From JAUSIF01 sp036556265 (GTDB lineage: Bacteria; Pseudomonadota; Alphaproteobacteria; Rhizobiales; Xanthobacteraceae): a stretch of DNA of 20,570 bases. This document shows positions 13,785-20,570 of the stretch, piece by piece. The position numbers were made by a program, and so were the translations under genes. Where the stretch lies: the NCBI GenBank assembly GCA_036556265.1, contig DATBJU010000123.1, forward strand, positions 1 to 20,570, read 5' to 3'. The notes under the pieces were generated by a model. That model worked only from the letters and a program-made list of their open reading frames with translations, was not told where the DNA came from and did no database searches. Position 1 is the first letter of the stretch. Every line of letters begins with the position of its first letter.

Positions 13785-14693
13785 TCAGCGCGCCGGCGCT
13801 CCCGACGCGGGCGGCGGCGCGTTGCGACCGGACGCGTCGTTGAAGTAGCGGAAGAAGTCGGAATCCGGCGCAAGCAAGAGGCGCGTATCACCCTGTTTCA
13901 GGCCGGCCTCGTAAGCCTGCATCGTCCGGTAGAAGCTGAAGAAATCCGGGTCGCGCCCGTACGCGTCGGCGAAGATCTTGTTGCGCTCCCCATCGCCTTC
14001 GCCCCGGATCTGCTCCGACTTCGAGCTGGATTCCGCGAGCAGCACGGTCACGTCGCGATCGGCGCGTGCGCGCGTACGCTGCGCCTGCTCGGCGCCGCGG
14101 GCGCGGAACTCGGCCGCCTCCTGCTGCCGCTCGGTCTGCATGCGCTGATAGATCGCCTGGCTGTTTGCGTCCGGAAGATCGGCACGGCGGATACGCACAT
14201 CAACTACAGCGATGCCGAACTGCTGCGCTTCGCGGTTCACCTGCTCGCGGATGCGGCTCATGAGATTGGCGCGCTCGTCGCGGACAACCTGGATGAACGT
14301 GGATTCGCCGAGCACCCGGCGCAGCGACGAGTTGAGAATGGTCGCAAGTCGCGACAATGCACCCTCGATCGTGCCGACCGATTGATAGAAGCGCAGCGGA
14401 TCGGTCACGCGATAGCGCGCGAAGGCATCGACCACGAGCCGTTTCTGGTCGGACGCGATCACCTCCTGCACCGGATTGTCGAGATCGAGAATGCGCTTGT
14501 CGATGAACACCACCGCGTCGACGAACGGCACCTTGTATTGCAGGCCCGGCTGGGTGATCGGCGCGCGGATCGGTTCGCCGAACCGCAGCACCAGCGCTTG
14601 TTCGGTCTGATGCACGTAGAACAGCGACGTGTAGCCGAGCGCGACGGCAATCGCCACGAGGACGGCGAGCACTCCTGCGATGCCCCGCATCAT
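13785..14693 (-). CDS. hflC: HflC, SPFH subunit of the FtsH-regulating complex
   Basis: A 302-residue protein with one N-terminal membrane anchor (AGVLAVLVAIAVALGYTSLFYV) and a band-7/SPFH domain from VHQTEQALVLRFGEP. A long Arg/Glu/Ala-rich coiled coil follows (about 180-235), then the conserved FFSFYRTMQAYE segment. Together with HflK it forms the cage around the FtsH protease in the inner membrane. Its ATG overlaps the hflK stop by four bases (ATGA), a classic sign of coupled translation. The C-terminal tail (NAPPPASGAPAR) is a low-complexity extension. Confidence 0.97.
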   Translation of the reverse strand: MMRGIAGVLAVLVAIAVALGYTSLFYVHQTEQALVLRFGEPIRAPITQPGLQYKVPFVDAVVFIDKRILDLDNPVQEVIASDQKRLVVDAFARYRVTDPLRFYQSVGTIEGALSRLATILNSSLRRVLGESTFIQVVRDERANLMSRIREQVNREAQQFGIAVVDVRIRRADLPDANSQAIYQRMQTERQQEAAEFRARGAEQAQRTRARADRDVTVLLAESSSKSEQIRGEGDGERNKIFADAYGRDPDFFSFYRTMQAYEAGLKQGDTRLLLAPDSDFFRYFNDASGRNAPPPASGAPAR

Positions 14694-15850
14694 TGGCTGC
14701 CTCCCCGCGTGACGCTCGTCGGCCGCTGCGGCTGCTGTTGCGCAGGCTGTCGCGCTGGCGCGCTCCGCCCGAGCTCACCCAATGGCAGGTACGGCACGAT
14801 CCCGCTTCCGCCTCTCGACGTGTTCGGGTCGACGATCACTTTATCCATGCCGGCGAACACCCGTTCCATGGTCTCGAGATACATGCGCCGCCGCGTGACA
14901 TCCGGCGCCTTCGCGTACTCGTCGTAGATCTTCACGAAGCGATCCGCCTGGCCCCGCGCGTCCAGCACGGTACGCTCCCGATACGCTTCGGCCGCCTGGA
15001 TGATGCGTGCCGCGTCACCACGCGCTTCAGGAACGACGCGGTTGGCATATGCCTGCGCTTCGTTCTGCAGTCGTTCCGCGTCTGCGCGCGCCGCCTGCAC
15101 GTCGCGGAACGCGTCGATCACCTGCTGCGGCGGGTCGACCTTCTGCAACTGCACCTGCGTGATGCGCACTCCGCCCTTGTAGTCGTCGAGTGTTTTTTGA
15201 ATGAGATCCTGCACGCCCGTCTCGATCGCCTGTCGCGCGCCGGTCAGGATCGGCTGGATCTGGTTGCGGCCGATCACCTCGCGCATCGCGCTCTCGGCGA
15301 CGGCTTTGATGGTCCCTTCCGGCTGCTGCACGTTGAACAGGAAGTCAGGCGCGTTGCCGATCAGCCAGAAGACCGAGAACTGCACATCGACAATGTTCTC
15401 GTCCCCGGTGAGCATCAGGCTTTCGGCGGGCACGTCGCGCGCCGTCGTGCCGCGCCGCGGATCTTCCAGCATGCGGATACCGACGTCGATGCGGTTGATG
15501 CGCGTGACCTTCGGCGTGAGCGCCGTCTCGATCGGGTACGGCCAGTGGTAGTTCAGGCCGGGCTGCGTGAGATAGACAAACTTTCCGAAGCGCAGCACCA
15601 CGCCCTGCTCGTCGGTATTGACTCGATAGAATCCGGAAAACATCCACAAGGCGACCAGCGCCAGCACGATCAACACGCCGCCGCGCCCGCCGAGCCCGCC
15701 CGGCAGGTAGCTGCGCAGCCGGTCCTGACTGCGACGGATCAGGTCTTCGAGGTCGGGCGGCGTTGGTCCGCCCGATTGCGGGCCCGAACCCCACGGCCCG
15801 CGCGGCCCCCCGCCGCCCCACGGCCCGCCACTCTGGTTCTTCCAAGGCAT
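14690..15850 (-). CDS. hflK: HflK, SPFH subunit of the FtsH-regulating complex
   Basis: A 386-residue protein. The N-terminus is a Gly/Pro-rich cytoplasmic tail (MPWKNQSGGPWGGGG...), then a membrane helix (GGVLIVLALVALWMFSGFY), a band-7 domain from RVNTDEQGVVLRFGK and a coiled coil rich in Ala, Arg and Glu (about 270-330). The C-terminus is Gln/Pro-rich. The frame is open to 16426, but GGAGG five bases before the ATG at 15850 and the family-typical MPWKNQ start fix the true beginning. A strong promoter at 15887-15915 drives hflK-hflC-DUF2065 and probably degP. Confidence 0.97.
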   Translation of the reverse strand: MPWKNQSGGPWGGGGPRGPWGSGPQSGGPTPPDLEDLIRRSQDRLRSYLPGGLGGRGGVLIVLALVALWMFSGFYRVNTDEQGVVLRFGKFVYLTQPGLNYHWPYPIETALTPKVTRINRIDVGIRMLEDPRRGTTARDVPAESLMLTGDENIVDVQFSVFWLIGNAPDFLFNVQQPEGTIKAVAESAMREVIGRNQIQPILTGARQAIETGVQDLIQKTLDDYKGGVRITQVQLQKVDPPQQVIDAFRDVQAARADAERLQNEAQAYANRVVPEARGDAARIIQAAEAYRERTVLDARGQADRFVKIYDEYAKAPDVTRRRMYLETMERVFAGMDKVIVDPNTSRGGSGIVPYLPLGELGRSAPARQPAQQQPQRPTSVTRGGSQ

Positions 15851-15886
15851 GAAAACCTCCGGCGCCTCTGCGCCCGTTCGGGGCCG

Positions 15887-15915
15887 GTTATAGGGGAGCA
15901 TGCCGTGCCGTTCAA
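15887..15915 (-). promoter_or_regulatory. Sigma-70 promoter of the hflK operon
   Basis: On the minus strand, TTGAAC (15910-15915) and TATAAC (15887-15892) are exactly 17 bases apart. The start point would be near 15880, about 30 bases before the hflK ATG. Confidence 0.75.
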
Positions 15916-15953
15916 CGCGGCTGCGACCCGCGAGCGGCGCGAACCCGCTTGCC

Positions 15954-15971
15954 TGATCAAATCCTTGATCA
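15954..15971. promoter_or_regulatory. 18-base palindrome upstream of the hflK promoter
   Basis: Perfect arms TGATCAA and TTGATCA flank ATCC. It lies about 40 bases upstream of the -35 box and 14 bases after the stop of the ribbon-helix-helix gene. It could be an operator for an activator or a transcript-end hairpin; nothing in the sequence decides. Confidence 0.4.
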
Positions 15972-15984
15972 ATTCGACGCGAAC

Positions 15985-16257
15985 TTAGCCGTTCGCGGCA
16001 CCCTGCCTCACGGCGGCGTTGTCGGGCAGCGCTTCCGCTCTTGCCGACGAACGAAAATGATCCAGAACGAACAGACGGATCGCCGACGAAAGATTTCCCT
16101 GCGTGCGCGACGCATCGATCCCCGCCACGAGATCGGACAACGTTGCCTTGCGCCGCGCGGCAATCTCCTTCAGCGCATCCCAGAACGCGTCTTCGAGACT
16201 GACGCTGGTCTTGTGACCGGCGATTACGATCGAGCGCTTGACGACCGGACTCTTCAT
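15985..16257 (-). CDS. Ribbon-helix-helix domain protein
   Basis: A 90-residue protein of the alphaproteobacterial ribbon-helix-helix family (RHH_4, COG4321 type). The strand is VKRSIVIAGHKTSVSLED and the two helices are FWDALKEIAARRKATLSDLVAGID and NLSSAIRLFVLDHF. These proteins are annotated as predicted DNA-binding regulators; the target is unknown. GAGG stands eight bases before the ATG. It is divergent from fumC and upstream of hflK on the same strand, 134 bases away, with its own likely promoter region in the 395-base gap to fumC. It could act on the 18-base palindrome just after its stop, but this is speculation. Confidence 0.88.
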   Translation of the reverse strand: MKSPVVKRSIVIAGHKTSVSLEDAFWDALKEIAARRKATLSDLVAGIDASRTQGNLSSAIRLFVLDHFRSSARAEALPDNAAVRQGAANG

Positions 16258-16652
16258 ACTCTGACCTCAAGTTCGAGTCGGGAGCGCGCATGAATCGAAC
16301 GAGGTCCGCGAGCGAAGACGCTCGCGCACGCTCGATGGCACGCGCGAAGCGGCGGGCGACAGGGACGATATGAAAAGCTGCGCTCGGACATCGCCTGTCT
16401 CCACCCCCCGTTGGAGACCGCTGCACGAGAAACGTCGTCCGCTTGTTCGCATTTAGGATTCTATGCGGACGGGAAGCAGCTTAAAGCCCGCGCGTCGGAT
16501 CGCAAGTCCTATCGACCGTTGATTGCAGGGCTCGGACCAACCGAGGAACGGCGTCGCCCACCGCGACCTGCGTCTTTTCTCCCAAGCGTCGCGTTTTCAG
16601 CCGCCCAACCTGCATGGTAGAAGCGTCCGCCTGCCGCAGAGTCGCACCGCTC
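16258..16652. other. 395-base divergent intergenic region, no gene seen
   Basis: No supported coding frame lies between the ribbon-helix-helix gene and fumC. Two hairpins are visible: CGCGAGCG/CGCTCGCG with loop AAGA (16307-16326), and GTCTCCA/TGGAGAC with the C-rich loop CCCCCCGT (16397-16418). I could not place a convincing promoter for either neighbour. A small RNA is possible but unsupported. Confidence 0.5.
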
Positions 16653-18044
16653 ATGGTTGCAAGCCGCACCGAAACCGACAGCTTCGGACCGATTGAGGTC
16701 CCAGCCGACCGCTACTGGGGTGCGCAGACCGAACGCTCCCTGGAGAACTTCCGTATCGGCGGCGAACGCATGCCCCGCCCGCTTATCCGCGCGTTCGGGA
16801 TCGTCAAGCGCGCGTCCGCGCTTGTGAACAAGGACATGGGCCTGATCGACGCCAAGCTCGCCGACACGATTGCCGCCGCCGCGCAGGAGGTGGTTGACGG
16901 CAAGCTCGACGACCACTTCCCGCTCGTCGTCTGGCAGACCGGCTCCGGCACACAGACCAACATGAACGCCAACGAGGTGATCGGCAATCGCGCGATCGAG
17001 ATGCTTGGCGGCACGATGGGATCGAAGAAGCCAGTCCATCCGAACGACCACGTCAATCTTTCGCAATCGTCGAACGACTCCTTTCCGACCGCGATGCACA
17101 TCGCGGCTGCCGAGGAGATCACGCGCAAGCTGATCCCCGCGCTCGAGCATTTGCGCACGGCGCTCGACAAGAAGGCGAAAGAATTCGCCGACATCATCAA
17201 GATCGGTCGCACGCACACGCAGGACGCAACGCCGCTCACGCTCGGGCAGGAATTTTCCGGCTACGCGGCACAGGTCGCTTCCGGGATCGCGCGTCTCAAG
17301 CCTGTGCTCTCCGAACTGCATCAGCTCGCGCAGGGCGGAACCGCCGTCGGCACCGGACTTAACGCGAAGAAAGGCTTCGACACGGCATTCGCGAAGAAGG
17401 TCGCCGAGCTCACGAAGCTCCCGTTCGTGACCGCCCCGAACAAGTTCGAGGTGATGGCGGGACACGATGCGTATGTTTCGGCGCAAGGCGCACTCACGTC
17501 GATCGCAACCGCGCTTTTCAAGATCGCGAACGACATCCGCTTCCTCGCTTCCGGCCCGCGTTCCGGTCTCGGCGAGCTGTCGTTGCCGGAGAACGAGCCC
17601 GGCTCCTCGATCATGCCCGGCAAGGTGAACCCGACGCAGAGTGAAGCGCTAACCATGGTGTGCTGCCAGGTGATCGGGAACGGCACGACCGTCGCGGTTG
17701 CCGGCTCGCAGGGCCATTTCGAGCTCAATGTCTACAAGCCGGTGATGGCGTATGCGCTGCTGCAGTCGGTGCGGCTGCTCGCTGACGCCTCCCGCTCGTT
17801 CGCCGACAATTGCGTCACCGGCATCAAGGCGAACAAGGAGCGCATCGCGCACCTGCTCGAGATGTCGCTGATGCTCGTCACCGCACTCACGCCGAAGATC
17901 GGCTACGACAAGGCGGCGCTCGTCGCCAAGACCGCGCACAAGAATGGCACCAGCCTGCGCGAGGAAGCGGTTAAGCTCGGGTTTGTCACCGAGAAGGAAT
18001 TCGACGAATTGGTGCGCCCGGAAAAGATGATTGGCCCAGGCTGA
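16653..18044 (+). CDS. fumC: Fumarate hydratase class II
   Basis: A 463-residue iron-free fumarase of the aspartase/fumarase superfamily, interconverting fumarate and malate in the TCA cycle. The catalytic residues fall at the family's standard numbers: His188 in GRTHTQDATP and Ser318 in the flexible signature GSSIMPGKVNP. The substrate-binding segments SGTQTNMN and SSNDSFPTAMH are intact. The ATG at 16653 (MVASRTETDSFGPIEVPAD) aligns with the usual FumC start. An in-frame ATG at 16614 would add 13 residues without a ribosome site. The SD at the chosen start is also weak. It is divergent from the ribbon-helix-helix gene. Confidence 0.97.
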   Translation: MVASRTETDSFGPIEVPADRYWGAQTERSLENFRIGGERMPRPLIRAFGIVKRASALVNKDMGLIDAKLADTIAAAAQEVVDGKLDDHFPLVVWQTGSGTQTNMNANEVIGNRAIEMLGGTMGSKKPVHPNDHVNLSQSSNDSFPTAMHIAAAEEITRKLIPALEHLRTALDKKAKEFADIIKIGRTHTQDATPLTLGQEFSGYAAQVASGIARLKPVLSELHQLAQGGTAVGTGLNAKKGFDTAFAKKVAELTKLPFVTAPNKFEVMAGHDAYVSAQGALTSIATALFKIANDIRFLASGPRSGLGELSLPENEPGSSIMPGKVNPTQSEALTMVCCQVIGNGTTVAVAGSQGHFELNVYKPVMAYALLQSVRLLADASRSFADNCVTGIKANKERIAHLLEMSLMLVTALTPKIGYDKAALVAKTAHKNGTSLREEAVKLGFVTEKEFDELVRPEKMIGPG

Positions 18045-18060
18045 CCTTTTCAGGCCGAAT

Positions 18061-18076
18061 TGCGGCACTTGCCGCA
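18061..18076 (+). terminator. Hairpin after fumC, weak terminator candidate
   Basis: Arms TGCGGC and GCCGCA with loop ACTT lie 17 bases after the fumC stop. They are followed by TTAAAAAAATTT rather than a T tract, so intrinsic termination is doubtful. Confidence 0.3.
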
Positions 18077-18192
18077 TTAAAAAAATTTCATCTGCATTAC
18101 CGAAGTTTCATTTGAATGGGGGAGACACCCTTCACATGATCCTGCCCGCTTCACTTGCCGAGCACCCTGCTCATCCGAAAGGAACGCGATCC

Positions 18193-18822
18193 ATGAAGAA
18201 GGCTTTGATCATCGCGACCGTCGCCGTTCTCGCCCTCGGCGGCTCCGCCGTCGCCTACCACGCGTATGCGCACCAGGGCAGCTGGGGCTACGGCCGCTGG
18301 CACCGCCAAATGAGCGCAAGCGACATGTCTGCTTTCGCCGACGCGCGCATCGCCGCACTGAAAGCGGGGCTCGCGCTTTCCGCCGAACAGGAAAAACTCT
18401 GGCCGCCGGTTGAAAGCACACTGCGCGAGCTCGCCAAGAAGCGCATCGACCGTCGCGAGCAGTTCCGCGCCGAGCGCGAGCAGCGCGCCACGAGCGGCGA
18501 GCTGCCCAATCCGATCGATCGCCTGCGCCGCGGAGCGGATCGCCTCAGCGAAGGCGGCGCCGATCTGAAGCGGCTCGCCGACACCACTGAGCCGCTCTAC
18601 AAGACGCTCGATGACGCGCAGAAGCGGCGCTTCAACATGCTCGCGCGCGCCGGCATGCGCGGCATGCAGCACGGCGGGCCTGGCTGGCACCGCCACGGAG
18701 ATATGGGCGATGAGGGCCGCCACATGGGCCCCAACATGGGACCGCGTGACCGTGATCGGGGCGGCATGGGCTGGCGCCGGACCGACATGGACGACGACGC
18801 TCCCGGCGCCGAACGTCTCTGA
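18193..18822 (+). CDS. Periplasmic LTXXQ (Spy/CpxP-like) protein with Met/His-rich tail
   Basis: A 209-residue protein from the ATG at 18193, with AGGA ten bases upstream; the open frame further upstream overlaps fumC and is not used. The signal peptide is MKKALIIATVAVLALGGSAVAYHAYA. The helical body carries two LTXXQ-like motifs, LSAEQEKLWPPVE and LDDAQKRRFNML, as in Spy/CpxP-type envelope-stress chaperones and metal-sensing relatives. The last about 45 residues are unusual: a run of Met, His, Gly and Asp (MRGMQHGG, WHRHGDMGD, RHMGPNMGP, MDDD), which looks suited to copper or other metal binding. It stands alone and ends in a strong terminator. Confidence 0.85.
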   Translation: MKKALIIATVAVLALGGSAVAYHAYAHQGSWGYGRWHRQMSASDMSAFADARIAALKAGLALSAEQEKLWPPVESTLRELAKKRIDRREQFRAEREQRATSGELPNPIDRLRRGADRLSEGGADLKRLADTTEPLYKTLDDAQKRRFNMLARAGMRGMQHGGPGWHRHGDMGDEGRHMGPNMGPRDRDRGGMGWRRTDMDDDAPGAERL

Positions 18823-18847
18823 TCGAACTCTGACCTCCTCACTCCTT

Positions 18848-18880
18848 CGAGCCGCCGCCTACCGGCGGCTCGTTTTTTTT
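18848..18880 (+). terminator. Strong intrinsic terminator
   Basis: A ten-base-pair stem (CGAGCCGCCG and CGGCGGCTCG) with a five-base loop is followed by eight T, ending transcription of the LTXXQ gene 26 bases after its stop. Confidence 0.95.
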
Positions 18881-18932
18881 GCGAGACGCGAGCTTTCGCG
18901 ATAGTGGTCGAGAACGACCAAGGAGGCGTCGC

Positions 18933-19373
18933 ATGAAGATCGATTCGCGTGCCTTCGCAATGATCCTGGCGTCCTTCGCCTTGATGTATGTCGGCCAAGC
19001 ATCGGCCGACCCTCTCGGCACCTGGCTCACCGAGAACGACCGCTCGCGCGTGCGCGTCGCCCCCTGCGGCGCCGGCCTGTGCGGAACCATCGTTTGGCTG
19101 AAGGAGCCGGACGATACAGAGACAGGCAAACCGAAGCTCGACAAGAAAAACGCGGACGCGAGCAAGCGCAGCCGGCCGCTCATCGGCGTTGCGATCCTGC
19201 TCGGCGCGAAGCCCGCTGGCCCGAACAAGTGGGTCGGACAGGTCTACAACGCCGAGGACGGCAAGACCTACGATGGCACGCTCACACAAGAGAGCGCCAC
19301 GTCGCTGCGGCTGCAGGGATGCGCACTCGCCGGCCTCATCTGCAAGAACCAGTCCTGGACGCGGGTGAATTGA
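18933..19373 (+). CDS. DUF2147 family secreted protein
   Basis: A 146-residue protein. AGGAGG at 18921-18926 lies six bases before the ATG, fixing the start; the frame upstream runs through the terminator and is not used. The signal peptide is MKIDSRAFAMILASFALMYVGQASA. The mature part opens DPLGTWLTENDRSRVRVAPC, followed by LCGTIVWLKEP and WVGQVYNAEDGKTYDGTL, the standard DUF2147 pattern of a small beta-rich domain. Four cysteines (PCGAGLC and GCALAGLIC) could form two disulphides in the periplasm. The function of the family is not established. The gene is flanked by the terminator upstream and a convergent DUF1127 gene 26 bases downstream. Confidence 0.9.
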   Translation: MKIDSRAFAMILASFALMYVGQASADPLGTWLTENDRSRVRVAPCGAGLCGTIVWLKEPDDTETGKPKLDKKNADASKRSRPLIGVAILLGAKPAGPNKWVGQVYNAEDGKTYDGTLTQESATSLRLQGCALAGLICKNQSWTRVN

Positions 19374-19399
19374 CCGCGTCCGGGACGAGTTGCGGCGAC

Positions 19400-19654
19400 C
19401 TAATCCGGAAGCCGACCGGTCCAGTCGGCGTCGTACCGGCGCTTCCGGTCGTTGCGCTCGCTGTAGACGACCGAGTCGATTTCGTTCGGATGGATGCCGA
19501 TGTCCTTCAGGGTGCGGTGCTCGAGCGAACGCAGGATGTCGCGGGTTGCCCGCCGGCCTTGCGCTTCCAGTAGACGTTCGAAGGCCTTCCGCAGCCTCCC
19601 TGCGATCCATGCTGAAAGTGACGCCGGCGCGGTCGTAAGTTGTACGTGTGCCAT
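19400..19654 (-). CDS. DUF1127 domain protein (second locus)
   Basis: An 84-residue protein. Residues about 34-62 (RATRDILRSLEHRTLKDIGIHPNEIDSVV) form a clear DUF1127 domain with the conserved D-I-G. A basic tail (SERNDRKRRYDADWTGRL) follows, as in the stand-alone long DUF1127 type. AAGGAG stands nine bases before the ATG. GGGG and CCCC runs on either side of that site could fold and enclose it. It is divergent from the WYL regulator, sharing a 136-base intergenic region that holds the five TGTCAG/CTGACA half-sites, so it is a candidate target of that regulator. It lacks the leader seen at 3563-3634 and 3928-4000. Confidence 0.85.
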   Translation of the reverse strand: MAHVQLTTAPASLSAWIAGRLRKAFERLLEAQGRRATRDILRSLEHRTLKDIGIHPNEIDSVVYSERNDRKRRYDADWTGRLPD

Positions 19655-19696
19655 GGGGGGTCTCCTTTTCCGTCGCCCCTATGTCGCGCAGAGCCC

Positions 19697-19747
19697 CTGA
19701 CAGCCTGCTGTCAGCAGCCTGACACTCTACTGACAACGCGGTGTCAG
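19697..19747. promoter_or_regulatory. Array of five phased operator half-sites
   Basis: CTGACA at 19697-19702, TGTCAG at 19709-19714, CTGACA at 19719-19724, CTGACA at 19730-19735 and TGTCAG at 19742-19747. Start-to-start steps are 12, 10, 11 and 12 bases, about one helical turn each. They form two 6-6-6 dyads (19697-19714 and 19730-19747) with an extra half-site between them. They lie between the divergent WYL and DUF1127 genes. Confidence 0.8.
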
Positions 19748-19759
19748 GAGGGTTACGCT
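19730..19759 (+). promoter_or_regulatory. Candidate promoter of the WYL regulator overlapping the operator
   Basis: CTGACA (19730-19735) as a -35 box and TACGCT (19754-19759) as a -10 box are 18 bases apart. The -35 box is itself an operator half-site, which would suit autorepression. Confidence 0.35.
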
Positions 19760-19790
19760 ACGAAAATCGCGCCGACACCAGCCAGCGAGT

Positions 19791-20516
19791 GTGAGCGTGC
19801 GCCGCGCCGACCGATTGTTCGAGATCATCCAGTTCATGCGCCGCAAAGAGCTGGCGCGGGCGCGCGACCTGAGCGAGGCGCTCGAGGTCTCCGAACGCAC
19901 CATCTACCGCGATATCCAGGATCTCGTCGCGAGCGGCGTGCCGATCGAGGGCGAGGCCGGCGTCGGCTACGTGCTGCGCGCGGGCTTCGACCTCCCGCCG
20001 CTCATGTTCAAGGAGCAGGAGATCGAGGCCCTCGTGCTCGGCGCGCGCATCGTCGAGTCCTGGGCGGACGCGGAGCTCGCCGCCGCGGCCTCCGACGTGA
20101 TCGCCAAGGTCGAGGCAGTGATCCCGGAGCGGCTGCGCAGCTACATGGCGAACACTGCCCTGATGGCTCCCCAGCAGCACTACATGGAGCCGATCACCTT
20201 CGACATGGCCGAGCTGCGCCGGGCGCTGCGCAACCGCTTCAAGGTCTTTTTCCGCTACCGCAACGCGCTTTCGGAGGAATCGAGCCGCACCGTGCGGCCG
20301 CTCTGCCTCGCCTACTTCGGTCCGGTCTGGTTGCTTTCCGCCTGGTGCGAATTGCGCGAGGACTTCCGCACCTTCCGGCTCGACCGCATCGATGGATTCG
20401 AAGTGAGGACCGACCGCTTCCAGCCGGAGAACGGCAAGACGCTGCACGATTTCCTGAAACGGCCGCAGACCTGGACGCGCAAATCAGGCGCGTCGCAGGT
20501 GCCGAAGATGGAGTGA
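19791..20516 (+). CDS. HTH-WYL transcription regulator (YafY-like)
   Basis: A 241-residue protein. Residues 3-60 form a winged helix of the HTH_11 type (RRADRLFEIIQFMRRKELARARDLSEALEVSERTIYRDIQDL), ending in the G-V-G-Y-V-L-R wing. From about residue 135 a WYL domain follows (FDMAELRRALRNRFKVFFRYR, then GPVWLLSAWCELREDFRTFRLDRI); such domains bind ligands or nucleic acid in regulators of this class. GTG at 19791 is taken as the start; GTG at 19797 is equally possible, and both have weak ribosome sites. The half-site array 44 bases upstream suggests autoregulation. No metabolic partner gene lies downstream inside the window. Confidence 0.92.
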   Translation: MSVRRADRLFEIIQFMRRKELARARDLSEALEVSERTIYRDIQDLVASGVPIEGEAGVGYVLRAGFDLPPLMFKEQEIEALVLGARIVESWADAELAAAASDVIAKVEAVIPERLRSYMANTALMAPQQHYMEPITFDMAELRRALRNRFKVFFRYRNALSEESSRTVRPLCLAYFGPVWLLSAWCELREDFRTFRLDRIDGFEVRTDRFQPENGKTLHDFLKRPQTWTRKSGASQVPKME

Positions 20517-20570
20517 GTGCGTTTCCCGGGCGCGGCGCACGCCGACCGCAGCGGAGCTGACTTTTCCCGG
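20517..20570. other. Right edge, no feature seen
   Basis: The last 54 bases after the WYL gene stop show no start codon with a ribosome site and no hairpin terminator. Confidence 0.5.

Noticed and set aside
15954..15971. FNR/FixK box reading of the palindrome
   Set aside because: The FNR consensus is TTGAT-N4-ATCAA; here the half-sites are in the opposite order (ATCAA-N4-TTGAT).
15851..16426. N-terminal extension of hflK
   Set aside because: The ATG at 15850 has an excellent ribosome site and family-typical start; the extension overlaps the ribbon-helix-helix gene.
16411..16620. 69-codon plus-strand frame in the fumC upstream gap
   Set aside because: There is no ribosome site and no recognisable fold, and the composition matches random GC-rich sequence.
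16509..17486. 325-codon frame opposite fumC
   Set aside because: It is antisense to a full-length fumC with intact active-site motifs and has no family features.
18597..19736. 379-codon frame on the minus strand across three genes
   Set aside because: It runs through the strong terminator and opposite the LTXXQ and DUF2147 genes; it is a shadow frame.
1..20570. tRNA, rRNA, transposase or phage genes
   Set aside because: No sequence with a cloverleaf, rRNA motif, DDE motif or phage protein was found on either strand.

Overview
The window is GC-rich alphaproteobacterial DNA. Its gene content and its short palindromic repeats, including the type whose reading frame starts MRGLDPRI, fit the order Hyphomicrobiales (Rhizobiales), most like Nitrobacteraceae or Xanthobacteraceae. 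This placement is inferred from gene order and repeat style, not from a marker gene. Almost everything is chromosomal housekeeping. There is no phage, IS element, CRISPR array, rRNA or tRNA that I can support.

Layout. 2-1018 (+): the end of a fused permease/substrate-binding protein of an osmoprotectant-type ABC importer, cut by the left edge. 1115-1408 (+): a small Cys-containing exported or anchored protein. 1418-4403 (-): a run read leftwards of a DUF3147 membrane protein, a DUF1127 protein, a small unknown protein, a DUF2148 4Fe-4S protein and an MFS transporter. The DUF1127 gene and the small gene after it share a duplicated, structured 5' leader. 4404-8603 (-): the branched-chain amino acid operon ilvB-ilvN-ilvC with its promoter, a 15-codon Ile/Val-rich leader peptide and an attenuator terminator. 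Two diverged extra copies of the last 12 codons of ilvC lie behind its stop codon. 8743-9702 (+): an MsrQ-like haem membrane protein. 9626-10558 (-): miaA. 10552-11775 (+): a DUF1015 protein whose start overlaps that of miaA. 11799-11980: palindromic repeats between convergent genes. 11997-15850 (-): hflK-hflC-DUF2065-degP, a membrane protease-control and envelope quality-control operon with a good sigma-70 promoter at 15887-15915. 15985-16257 (-): a ribbon-helix-helix protein. 16653-18044 (+): fumC. 18193-18822 (+): an LTXXQ periplasmic protein with a Met/His-rich tail and a strong terminator. 18933-19373 (+): a DUF2147 secreted protein. 19400-19654 (-): another DUF1127 protein. 19791-20516 (+): a WYL-domain regulator, with five phased operator half-sites in the intergenic region it shares with the DUF1127 gene.

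The window does not show an obvious new multi-gene system. The most interesting signals are small: the repeated ilvC tails (possible scars of site-specific integration), the duplicated leader in front of the DUF1127-type genes, the phased operator array of the WYL regulator, the attenuator with three interchangeable GGGCCC palindromes, and the overlapping divergent starts of miaA and the DUF1015 gene.
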